This document shows, in pieces, positions 1 to 5,746 of a DNA stretch of 10,047 nt (position 1 is the first letter of the stretch; each line of letters opens with the position of its first letter). The stretch comes from Lachnospiraceae bacterium (lineage in GTDB: Bacteria; Bacillota; Clostridia; Lachnospirales; Lachnospiraceae). The notes beneath the pieces are model-generated. The model had not been told where the DNA came from, made no database searches, and saw only the letters and a program-made list of their open reading frames with translations. The stretch is taken from contig JAFOIS010000060.1 in assembly GCA_017420605.1 (NCBI GenBank), forward strand, positions 1 through 10,047. The letters run 5' to 3'. The translations under genes and the position numbers were made by a program.

Positions 1-4
1 AACG

Positions 5-31
5 GGCGGCTGCGCATGCAGCCGCCTTTTT
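5..31 (+). terminator. Rho-independent terminator, plus orientation
   Basis: A perfect 9-bp G+C-rich stem (5-13 with 18-26, arm GGCGGCTGC) closes on a GCAT loop and is followed directly by TTTTT at 27-31. The T-run lies on the plus strand, so it would end a plus-strand transcript entering from left of the window. On the minus strand the stem is preceded by A residues but no T-run is visible before the window ends, so whether it also ends the leftward operon cannot be decided here. Confidence 0.8.
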
Positions 32-56
32 CGATTGAACAGATTCAACAATTTCG

Positions 57-737
57 TCAGACAATCGCTTCATCGCTGTCTGCCAGGAATTCTTCATAAT
101 CCCGATACAGAAGAAACGACGAAACGAAACTGACCAGTGAGAATCCGATAAAGAGAATGAATATCACGCTGCCGGGGAAGAGCAGAAAAGAGGCTGCTTC
201 CAGCGCGCATCCGATGAGCGATGCGGCAAAAGTGCGCAGGAAACAGGCGGCGATCAGACGTTTTGTTTCTGTCAGAAGGCCGCGCAGCGGAAGATCGGTC
301 ACGGCGATCAGCCGGTATATGTGCAGGGCGGCCATGACAAGGGCAAACAGAAGGATCCCCGCGGCGACGGCAAGCAGAATAAACGGCGTACCCATCGTTT
401 CTGCAAACGACCGGTACATGAGGATCGAAAGCCCGAGCGTAAACGAAAGGATCATGATCAGGAGGCCCGAGGGCAGCGCCTGTTTGAATTTCGAACGGAA
501 GACCGAGAAATAATCGGCGGCCGTATAATCCGCTTCTCCGGATATGAGAATGAGGGTTCCGCGCGAGAGCGCCGTCATCGCGGCCGGGATCGTCACGACC
601 GGGATCGCGGTAACAAGAAACAGGATATTCAGCTTTACCAGATCAAAGAAGCAGATGAAGAAGAGCAGGATGAAGCGCTTCCATCCTGGATCTTCTCTTT
701 TCGGCATCCTGAATATGGTCTGCTTACTTCTTGCCAT
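57..737 (-). CDS. DUF624 (YesL-type) integral membrane protein
   Basis: A 226-residue membrane protein of the DUF624/YesL family. About five hydrophobic segments are visible, near residues 22-55, 88-108, 119-145, 163-185 and 186-210. The N-terminal family region is clear: an aromatic/Asp stretch followed by LVKLNILFLV and TIPAAMTAL (residues 33-57). Members of the family are usually encoded beside carbohydrate ABC transporters and their biochemical role is not established. It is the last gene of the leftward operon, 124 bp after the CapA-like gene, and that gap is filled by a long inverted repeat. The ATG at 737 has only a weak AGG seven bases upstream, so its translation may be modest. It is a paralogue of the domain fused to the ATPase at 7571-9346, which shares the LN-LFLV and TIPAA-TA signatures. 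Family assignment is firm; function is unknown. Confidence 0.88.
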   Translation of the reverse strand: MARSKQTIFRMPKREDPGWKRFILLFFICFFDLVKLNILFLVTAIPVVTIPAAMTALSRGTLILISGEADYTAADYFSVFRSKFKQALPSGLLIMILSFTLGLSILMYRSFAETMGTPFILLAVAAGILLFALVMAALHIYRLIAVTDLPLRGLLTETKRLIAACFLRTFAASLIGCALEAASFLLFPGSVIFILFIGFSLVSFVSSFLLYRDYEEFLADSDEAIV

Positions 738-758
738 ATGAATACCTATGATACAAGC

Positions 759-856
759 AGGCAGAACGGATCTTGTGAGCAGCCTGGTCCAAAGGAGCCC
801 GAAGACCGCAGGGCTGAGGGGGACGACGACGGCTGCGAATCGGATCCGTTCTGTCT
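759..856. repeat. Nested inverted repeat between CapA-like and DUF624 genes
   Basis: The outer arms 762-772 (CAGAACGGATC) and 843-853 are exact complements (11 bp), and two further pairs form outside one mismatch or wobble (759-760 with 855-856). Inside lie nested shorter complements: GCAGCC 779-784 with GGCTGC 831-836, GTCC 787-790 with GGAC 821-824, and AGCCC 796-800 with GGGCT 811-815. Together they can fold into one long interrupted hairpin. In the leftward transcript it starts six bases after the CapA-like stop codon. No T-run follows, so it is not a classic terminator. An mRNA-stabilising or processing hairpin, or a dispersed palindromic element, are both possible. Confidence 0.6.
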
Positions 857-861
857 AATGT

Positions 862-2166
862 CTATAACTTTAGCTCTCCAACCCCGTCCCGGATCTCGAT
901 CTTCGCGTTATACCGCTCGCAAAGTTCCGCCAGATACCGGAGCGTTTCCTCGTCGTGCGAAAGATACGGAAGCCCCTTGACGGAACGCGGCGCATACTGG
1001 TTGAGATCGGTCGGATAGAGCAGGACTTTTGACACTTTGCCGTCCTCAAAGGTCACGGACGGAAGATACGCGCGCCAGATATTGCGGAGCGTGCCGTAGC
1101 CGACCGTGCCGTTTTTGCTCCGGTCGTTCATGTAAGCGCCGACCTTCATGTCAAGCGGAAGCTTCCGGTTGATGAACGCGTCGTACGGCTGCACGGAGAC
1201 GGTCTCGGTTTCGAAAAGGAAGTTGCCGATGCTGTAGAAGATAACGCCTTCTTTATACAGCTCGATCCCCTGCATCTCATGCGGGCCGTGACCCATGAAG
1301 ATCTGAGCGCCGGCGTCGATGCACGCGCGTGCGAAGATCTCCGTAAACTGTGCCGGATGCGTCGTATCGCCGTCACGGTAACCGTGGGAATGATAGCTGA
1401 CGATCACGATGTCCGCCTGCCGTCTTGCTTCCTCGACTTCGGCGGTGATACGGTCCAGGTCTTCTTTTTTCGGGACAGTCTCGACGAAGTTTTTATCATC
1501 CAGCTGGAAGAGACCGATGCCGCCGAACGGAAGCTTGCCTTCCGGGAACGGGGGTGTGTAGCCCATGCGGATCGAATAGTCGGTGCTGTCGTTGATCTCC
1601 GTGAGCGCGGCAAGTTCTTTAGCCATCTCGTAATGCTCCGCGTCGACGTGGAAGATCGTATCGTGACGGACCGGGTTGAGGCCCGGCCTCCCCTGGACGA
1701 TATCGCTCTGGCCGCCGGCGCGGTCTTCACTGTGGAGCGAGCCGGAGCAGGAGATGAGTGCCACACGCCCGTTTCGTGTTTCAAGATAGCAGGCGGAGGA
1801 AGCTTCCCGGAGGTTTTTTCCGCTGCCGGAGAAGATCATGTTCCGCTCCTTAAGATGCCGGATCGTGCCGAGCACACCGCCGACACCGTAGTCGCCGGTA
1901 TGGTTGTTCGCGGTATTGAAAAGGTTAAAGCCCATCCTCTTTACGTCGTCGAGAATGACCGGGTCCGCCATTGCCCAGGTACCGCCGCTTTCCGCCGCCG
2001 GATAACCTTCCTGATCATGGAAGGTCATTTCGAGATTGACGAACCGGGCGTCGTGGGAGAGGATAAGATCCCGCAGTTCCTCGAAGCCTTCATAGCCGCT
2101 ATCGGCAATGCGCCTTGTCATGAAAAGGTCGCCCGCGCCGATCAGTGTAACTTTCTTTTTATCCAT
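862..2166 (-). CDS. CapA/PGA_cap family metallophosphoesterase-like protein
   Basis: A 434-residue protein of the CapA (PGA_cap) family, which has a calcineurin-like metallophosphoesterase fold and is named for the poly-gamma-glutamate capsule protein. The characteristic motifs are present in order: GAGDLF with Asp13, NLE at 44-46, NTANNH ending at His89, SYHSH (His259, His261), GHGPH at 292-296, and YSIGNF at 311-316. These are the expected metal or active-site positions. Unlike capsule-associated CapA there is no N-terminal membrane anchor or signal peptide (it begins MDKKKVTLIG), so a cytoplasmic enzyme is likely. Other capsule genes (capB, capC) are absent, so capsule synthesis is not supported; hydrolysis of an imported compound fits the neighbourhood better. 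ATG at 2166 has a GAGGA-type site about ten bases upstream. It lies 53 bp after the M20 gene, in the same operon. Family is secure; substrate unknown. Confidence 0.9.
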   Translation of the reverse strand: MDKKKVTLIGAGDLFMTRRIADSGYEGFEELRDLILSHDARFVNLEMTFHDQEGYPAAESGGTWAMADPVILDDVKRMGFNLFNTANNHTGDYGVGGVLGTIRHLKERNMIFSGSGKNLREASSACYLETRNGRVALISCSGSLHSEDRAGGQSDIVQGRPGLNPVRHDTIFHVDAEHYEMAKELAALTEINDSTDYSIRMGYTPPFPEGKLPFGGIGLFQLDDKNFVETVPKKEDLDRITAEVEEARRQADIVIVSYHSHGYRDGDTTHPAQFTEIFARACIDAGAQIFMGHGPHEMQGIELYKEGVIFYSIGNFLFETETVSVQPYDAFINRKLPLDMKVGAYMNDRSKNGTVGYGTLRNIWRAYLPSVTFEDGKVSKVLLYPTDLNQYAPRSVKGLPYLSHDEETLRYLAELCERYNAKIEIRDGVGELKL

Positions 2167-2219
2167 GCCTGTTTTTCCTCACAATAACACTGCTGCACAA
2201 CGCTTTGTACGGCGCGGCG

Positions 2220-3578
2220 TCAGGGCTTTTTTATCAGAGCATCCGGATCGTTTACGATATCGTAGACCGTACCGCAGAACGCCTTGACCGCGTTCGGGAT
2301 CAGGACTTCGTTATCGATATTGTAGTTGCGCGCGTGCGCGACGCCGGTCATGTCGGTCAGGACCCGCATAAACGTCGATTCGCCGCCGTTTGCCTGCACT
2401 TTGTTGATGAAATAGGAGCAGTCCTCCGAACCGCCGCCCTTCATGCTGTCTTCCGCGGATACCAGAAGGCCGAGGTCTTCGGTGCATACGCGGCGGATGC
2501 GCTTAAGGAGGGGAGCGGAGCTTACGAATGACTCCGCGGCGCCCTTGCAGACAAGTTCATAGGTACATTCCTGCATGGCGCAGCTGTGCTCGATAATGCG
2601 TTTCGCCTTGCCGAGCATGTAATCGCAAAGTTCGTTCGTCTGGCCGCGGATCTCGAAGTCGAGATGCACTTCATCGGAAATGGCATTCACGACGCTGTCG
2701 TCGCGGACCTTGCCGATGCCGATGCGCGTCGCGCCCGCGGAATGGCGGGCGATGGCGTTGAGTTCCAGAATGATCGTGGCCGCCGCAAGGAGAGCGTCGT
2801 GACCGAGTTCCGGACAGCCTGCCGCGTGGACAGAATGACCGTGGATCACAAGCCCCCATTTGGAAGTGGCCAGAGAACCGTGCATCCCGGGTACGAGCGC
2901 CGTGCCGGGTGCCTCATTCTTGCGCTTTGTGGCATGCGACCCGATCATATACATCATATCGTCCAGATGGCCGTTCGCTACGATCGCCTGCGCTCCTCCG
3001 GCGACGCCTTCTTCGTGCGGCTGGAAAATGAGCTTGATCGTACCGTGCAGCTCATCCCGGATCTTCATCAGGACTTCCGCGACACCCAGTCCGATCACGG
3101 CATGGCTGTCGTGCCCGCACGCGTGCATAAAGCCGTTGTTCACGGAAGCATAGCCGAGACGGCAGGGCATATGATCCGGATCGGTGCTCTCCGGAATACC
3201 GAGCGCGTCGATATCGAACCGCATCCCGACGACCGGACCGTCACCGCAGTGCAGGATCCCGATACAGCCGGTCATGCCGCCTTTTGTATAAGGAACGAAT
3301 TCCGGGTCGGCACCCTGCGCGAGGGCGCGGGCATATTCCGCATCGAGGACCTCGTCCGACGGCACGCTCATCCGCACGTCGCGTTTCATCACCTGATCGC
3401 CGAGTAGGACTTCGTCGAAGCCAAGATTTGTGAGGCGCCGCGCGATCAGCGACGTCGTACGCATCTCGAACCAGCCGCCCTCGGCATACTTATGGAAGTC
3501 GTGCCGCTCCTCGACAAGCTTCGGCGTGATCGCCTCCGCCGTCCCGATAATTGTCTGAAAAGCTTCTTTTCTTGTCAT
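2220..3578 (-). CDS. M20 family amidohydrolase, AbgA-like
   Basis: A 452-residue zinc-dependent amidohydrolase of peptidase family M20, subfamily D. It resembles AbgA, the p-aminobenzoyl-glutamate hydrolase A subunit, more than ordinary hippurate hydrolases. Evidence along the protein: RFDIDAL (residues 120-126), the metal motif HACGHDSH (Cys154, His156), QPHEEG with the Glu pair 189-190, His215, an HSVHAAGCPELGHDALLAA lid region, GGGSEDCSYF near 381-390, and the late His415 in GVAHARNYN. All expected metal ligands appear present. The enzyme should be cytoplasmic and cleave an amide bond of an N-acyl or aminoacyl compound. ATG at 3578 is preferred over an in-frame TTG at 3590 because a TGAGG site sits six bases before the ATG and would be inside the longer reading. 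It is the second gene of the leftward operon. No AbgB partner or AbgT transporter is in the window. Confidence 0.92.
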   Translation of the reverse strand: MTRKEAFQTIIGTAEAITPKLVEERHDFHKYAEGGWFEMRTTSLIARRLTNLGFDEVLLGDQVMKRDVRMSVPSDEVLDAEYARALAQGADPEFVPYTKGGMTGCIGILHCGDGPVVGMRFDIDALGIPESTDPDHMPCRLGYASVNNGFMHACGHDSHAVIGLGVAEVLMKIRDELHGTIKLIFQPHEEGVAGGAQAIVANGHLDDMMYMIGSHATKRKNEAPGTALVPGMHGSLATSKWGLVIHGHSVHAAGCPELGHDALLAAATIILELNAIARHSAGATRIGIGKVRDDSVVNAISDEVHLDFEIRGQTNELCDYMLGKAKRIIEHSCAMQECTYELVCKGAAESFVSSAPLLKRIRRVCTEDLGLLVSAEDSMKGGGSEDCSYFINKVQANGGESTFMRVLTDMTGVAHARNYNIDNEVLIPNAVKAFCGTVYDIVNDPDALIKKP

Positions 3579-3584
3579 TAGTAA

Positions 3585-3589
3585 CCTCA
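3585..3589 (-). promoter_or_regulatory. Ribosome binding site deciding the M20 start
   Basis: The minus strand reads TGAGG here, six bases before ATG 3578-3576. The alternative TTG at 3590 overlaps this element and has no site of its own, so the four-residue N-terminal extension is unlikely. Confidence 0.7.
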
Positions 3590-3632
3590 AATATTATGGA
3601 TCGCATTAAAAGTGACAGAAAGAGCCGGAAAA

Positions 3633-3791
3633 GAATGCCCTGACGCAAACATAGGCAGACGGCGCCGGAACCGGGAGCATAGCGGACACCGGCGCAGCAC
3701 TGTTTGAGCGCGAAGCGCGAGTTTGCGAAGCCGGTGTCCAATAGGCGGCGGACCGGTGACAAGCCGTCAACGGGTTTGCGGAAGGGCATTC
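3633..3791. repeat. Long nested imperfect inverted repeat (159 bp)
   Basis: Complementary blocks occur in strict nested order: GAATGCCCT 3633-3641 with 3783-3791 (9 bp), CGCAAAC 3644-3650 with 3774-3780 (7 bp), GACGGC 3658-3663 with 3763-3768 (6 bp), ACCGG 3670-3674 with 3753-3757 (5 bp), and GGACACCGGC 3684-3693 with 3730-3739 (10 bp). The apex (3694-3729) holds a perfect 24-base mirror repeat and a small GCGC-GAA-GCGC hairpin. The element fills most of the gap between the ceramidase-like and M20 genes. In the leftward transcript it begins ten bases after the stop codon and is followed by TTCTTTTCC, so partial termination or 3'-end protection is possible. No target-site duplication is obvious. 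It could be a REP/MITE-like dispersed element or a locus-specific structured RNA. Confidence 0.75.
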
Positions 3792-3800
3792 TGAAGAAGT

Positions 3801-5327
3801 TTACTCTACTTCCGGAAACAGCTCCTGGATCTCCTGCAGCGTCTCGCGAACATAGAGCTCGCCGCCCTCATGGCCGCATTCGCCGCTGGAGATGAACGCG
3901 CTGTAGTGTCCGCCCTTTTCCGCTTTCACGGTCGGCAGATACCCTTCGGCGCCATTGCACAGCTGGATCAGGAACGTCTGTTCGGCCTTCGAACGGACGC
4001 GGATCTGGTTGCCGTACTTCAGGAACAGCTCGAACGGGTTCGTCGCAAACGCTACCGTGCCGAGACGCAGGATGTGCGATTCGATCGGCACCACGTTCAT
4101 GACTTCCTGCAGTTTATAGCGGGAGATCACGCCGAGGTCGACCTGCATCTTTGCGGCGTCGTAGAAGTTCACGTCGCCGGGGTGCTCGGCAAGGTATTCT
4201 TTCACGCCGCGGCAGGCCTTGTTGTATTCGGCCATCGTTGCGCGGCGGAGCGGCAGCTGCATGGTCTCGACTTTGTGCTCGAAGACCGGGTCCTTCTGCG
4301 GATCGTCGAGGCCTTCTTCATAGACCGCGATGATCTCGGTCGCGATGCGGCGGCCGGTCACTTTCATACCGGAGATATCGAACATGGACGGATCGGCTTT
4401 TCTCTTCAGCGGATGCGCGTGCTCGATGTTCGGATCGTTGACGTCGCTTTCCGGGACGACCCAGCGGACGAGGTCGACCGGGCACTGGCAGCCGGCGGGA
4501 GCGCAGAGGGCGAGAAGATAGAGTTCCTCTCCGAAATATTTGCGAAGCCGGACCTTGACTTCTCCCCAGTAGTCCGGGGAAACGAAGAGGCGGTGCTGCA
4601 CACACTGCGCCGGGCAGGCGATATTGGCGACGATGCCGCTGATCTTTCCTTCGGCGTCTTTAATGAAAAGAAGTTCGATGCCGTCGTCGCTGTCGCATTC
4701 GATCTCTTCGAAAACGGCAGTGTTCGTGTCGCCCCACATCTGCGCGGAACCGTCACTGTAAACGGCGCGGCGGCAGTGACCGACCGAAGCGCGGCCGAAG
4801 GCATTGGTGAAGGAGCCTTCCTTACGGCCTTCCCAGGCTTCGATGATCGCTGCGGAGATGCGCTCGACGAGGAGCGTATAGGTCTCCGCGGGCGTGATCA
4901 CGTCGGGATTGTTCGTGACCGGCGCGCTTTCGATATATTTGCGGCCGGGCGGGAGGAGAGACTCCAGGATCACGCGGGAAGACGTGGAGAACGCCGCATT
5001 CGAGCCGGCGCGCTTCGCCTGATTCTCGCGCGGATAGACCGGCGCGGTGTGGGTGTGGATCGCGGAGATCATAACTTTCATCGGGTCAAGGCCTTCCGCC
5101 TTGCCGGCGATCGCCTCACGGACCGAGTCTACAAGGTTGATCGAAACGGCGACAAGGTCGCAACTTACGAATACCGCCTGCTCCGTGCCGTCGTCAATGG
5201 CGAGAGCGGTCACCGTGATCGGCTTTTCTACATATTCAGAGATACGTTCGGCAAACTGGCCTGCCAGGGATACTTTTTTGTCCGGAGTGATACTTTTCTC
5301 GGCCCAACCGAATTTCAGTGTGCTCAT
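3801..5327 (-). CDS. Neutral ceramidase N-terminal-fold hydrolase-like protein
   Basis: A 508-residue protein related to the neutral/alkaline non-lysosomal ceramidase N-terminal domain. It starts with the family pattern GWAEKSITP and a following TVTALAIDDG strand. It keeps the first zinc-site motif AIHTHTAP (residues 89-96; HTHSGP in ceramidases), SPDYWGEV near 250-257, and C-terminal EGYLPT (461-466) plus GGHYSA. There is no signal peptide, and it is shorter than full ceramidases, which carry an extra C-terminal domain. It is therefore a cytoplasmic relative whose substrate need not be ceramide; bacteria of this type often encode such proteins beside sugar transporters. Two expected active-site positions look changed: Cys238 in IACPAQ where ceramidases have a His, and GCQCP (279-283) where they have a Gly-Asp-x-Ser-Pro motif. 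It is the first gene of the leftward operon. ATG 5327 lies 14 bases after AAAAGGAGG, a long spacing. Fold family is likely; activity uncertain. Confidence 0.82.
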   Translation of the reverse strand: MSTLKFGWAEKSITPDKKVSLAGQFAERISEYVEKPITVTALAIDDGTEQAVFVSCDLVAVSINLVDSVREAIAGKAEGLDPMKVMISAIHTHTAPVYPRENQAKRAGSNAAFSTSSRVILESLLPPGRKYIESAPVTNNPDVITPAETYTLLVERISAAIIEAWEGRKEGSFTNAFGRASVGHCRRAVYSDGSAQMWGDTNTAVFEEIECDSDDGIELLFIKDAEGKISGIVANIACPAQCVQHRLFVSPDYWGEVKVRLRKYFGEELYLLALCAPAGCQCPVDLVRWVVPESDVNDPNIEHAHPLKRKADPSMFDISGMKVTGRRIATEIIAVYEEGLDDPQKDPVFEHKVETMQLPLRRATMAEYNKACRGVKEYLAEHPGDVNFYDAAKMQVDLGVISRYKLQEVMNVVPIESHILRLGTVAFATNPFELFLKYGNQIRVRSKAEQTFLIQLCNGAEGYLPTVKAEKGGHYSAFISSGECGHEGGELYVRETLQEIQELFPEVE

Positions 5328-5353
5328 AACGCTTTGTAAAGCCTCCTTTTCAT
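5324..5353 (-). CDS. Possible nine-codon leader ORF overlapping the next start
   Basis: Reading leftward, ATG at 5353 opens MKRRLYKAL and stops at TGA 5326-5324, overlapping the start codon of the ceramidase-like gene in an ATGA arrangement typical of translational coupling. The AAAAGGAGG ribosome site of the downstream gene lies inside it. No good ribosome site stands immediately before the leader ATG, so it may be chance. Its only support is the position and the exact ATGA overlap. Confidence 0.25.
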   Translation of the reverse strand: MKRRLYKAL

Positions 5354-5354
5354 G

Positions 5355-5386
5355 CAGAGGGGAGGATGCGATACGCCTCCTCTCTG
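5355..5386. promoter_or_regulatory. Leader hairpin upstream of ceramidase-like gene
   Basis: The arms 5355-5365 and 5376-5386 are complementary over 11 positions, with one G-T pair in the plus sense that becomes an A-C mismatch in the leftward RNA, and a 10-base loop. In the leftward transcript one arm carries GAGGAGG and the other CCTCCCCTC. The latter arm is also complementary to the real ribosome site AAAAGGAGG just downstream. It could therefore either pair with the first arm or mask translation initiation. Function is inferred only from complementarity. Confidence 0.45.
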
Positions 5387-5401
5387 TTTGTTAAGAATAG
5401 T

Positions 5402-5426
5402 TTACGAAACAATGAAAATGTTTCGC
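5402..5426 (-). promoter_or_regulatory. Composite operator downstream of the leftward promoter
   Basis: Read leftward this is GCGAAACA, seven bases, then TGTTTCGTAA, with exact 7-bp inverted arms (5405-5411 with 5419-5425). It begins about 12 bases after the expected leftward transcription start, where a bound repressor would block initiation or elongation. The same two half sites, in the same order relative to transcription, recur at the rightward promoter. The regulator gene is not in the window and its family cannot be named. Confidence 0.65.
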
Positions 5427-5444
5427 GGTTCTTTTAGTGATTTA

Positions 5445-5473
5445 AGTATAGGTAATTTCGTTATCCGTGTCAA
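5445..5473 (-). promoter_or_regulatory. Sigma-A type promoter of the leftward operon
   Basis: On the minus strand the -35 is a perfect TTGACA (5473-5468), the spacer is 17 bp and the -10 is TATACT (5450-5445). Transcription would start near 5438, giving a leader of about 110 bases before ATG 5327 that contains the operator and the leader hairpin. Confidence 0.8.
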
Positions 5474-5500
5474 CGGTGAACAAATAATGCCATATGGATT

Positions 5501-5524
5501 TTCAGTAAAATCTATTTTACTGAA
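5501..5524. promoter_or_regulatory. Perfect 10-bp inverted repeat, candidate second operator
   Basis: TTCAGTAAAA at 5501-5510 is followed by TCTA and its exact complement at 5515-5524. The A+T-rich symmetric form is typical of a dimeric repressor or activator site rather than a terminator. It lies upstream of the leftward -35 (about -65 to -85) and roughly 175 bp upstream of the rightward start. Its sequence is unrelated to the CGAAACA sites, suggesting a second regulator. Confidence 0.5.
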
Positions 5525-5640
5525 TGATTCGTGTCGGCAGGTTGCACAACGCAAAAAGTGCCGCAGTTTCAATAAAAACGCAAGCACACAGAGGTGAAAA
5601 AACAATAGTGAAACGACACGGTTTGTTAAAAATACTGAAA

Positions 5641-5658
5641 TTTCGCTGCGGCGAAACA
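5641..5658 (+). promoter_or_regulatory. Upstream operator-like site of the rightward promoter
   Basis: TTTCGC, four bases, then GCGAAA form 6-bp inverted arms, and the right half extends to GCGAAACA (5651-5658). That octamer repeats 25 bp further on at 5676-5683. It sits just upstream of the -35 element at 5665, a position suited to an activator or to cooperative binding with the site over the -10. Confidence 0.5.
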
Positions 5659-5664
5659 GAATGA

Positions 5665-5692
5665 TTGACATCGAAGCGAAACAACTTATAAT
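5665..5692 (+). promoter_or_regulatory. Sigma-A type promoter of the rightward ABC operon
   Basis: The -35 is TTGACA (5665-5670), the spacer is 16 bp and the -10 is TATAAT (5687-5692), both perfect consensus. Transcription would start near 5699-5700, about 47 bases before the first permease ATG. Such a strong core promoter implies that control comes mainly from the overlapping operator. Confidence 0.85.
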
Positions 5693-5712
5693 TATACTGT
5701 ACTGTTTCGTAA
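5676..5712 (+). promoter_or_regulatory. Composite operator spanning the rightward -10
   Basis: GCGAAACA (5676-5683) and TGTTTCGTAA (5703-5712) flank the -10 and the expected start site, with 19 bases between them. The halves match those of the leftward operator exactly and run in the same order relative to transcription; the spacing is 12 bases greater, a little over one helical turn. Binding here would cover RNA polymerase contacts, so repression is the likelier role. Confidence 0.65.
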
Positions 5713-5746
5713 GCACTGCTGTGTGCTTTTGACGGGGGTAAGGAAT

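Larger units (their letters stand above)
5328..5746. other. Divergent regulatory region between the two operons
   Basis: This A+T-rich stretch separates the leftward and rightward operons and contains no convincing protein gene. It holds, left to right: the leader hairpin, a composite operator, the leftward promoter, a perfect 10-bp inverted repeat, about 115 bases with only weak GAAAC-like half sites (around 5610-5625), an upstream operator, and the rightward promoter with an overlapping operator. The heptamer CGAAACA or its complement occurs five times (5405, 5419, 5652, 5677, 5703), far more often than chance would give in such a length. Confidence 0.85.

Noticed and set aside
1279..2187. 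Plus-strand open frame opposite the CapA-like gene
   Set aside because: The opposite strand carries all expected CapA motifs; this frame has none and no ribosome site.
2199..2209. AACGCTTTGTA shared with 5328-5338, both just upstream of minus-strand starts
   Set aside because: It is an 11-base match without symmetry and at different distances from the start codons; I judge it coincidental.
3593..3616. CATAAT on the minus strand as a separate promoter for the M20 gene
   Set aside because: The -35 position is poor and the start would fall inside the ribosome site of the M20 gene.
3633..3791. Integron attC site
   Set aside because: The element is a long palindrome, but it lacks the RYYYAAC/GTTRRRY ends in the right place and there is no integrase or cassette array nearby.
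3870..5339. Long plus-strand open frame (489 codons) opposite the ceramidase-like gene
   Set aside because: It is antisense to a gene with clear family motifs, its composition is the Arg/Asp/Val-rich kind produced by G+C-rich antisense frames, and it shows no domain pattern.
5352..5597. Plus-strand open frame of 81 codons in the divergent region
   Set aside because: It overlaps the leftward leader hairpin, promoter and operator, lacks a promoter of its own and resembles no protein.
5402..5716. Minus-strand open frame of 104 codons in the divergent region
   Set aside because: It runs through both promoters and the operators, has no ribosome site, and its low-complexity Phe/Leu/Ser composition is what A+T-rich DNA gives.
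5723..5746. GTG 5723 as start of the first permease
   Set aside because: It would place the GGGGGTAAGGA ribosome site inside the coding sequence, whereas ATG 5747 follows that site at a normal distance.
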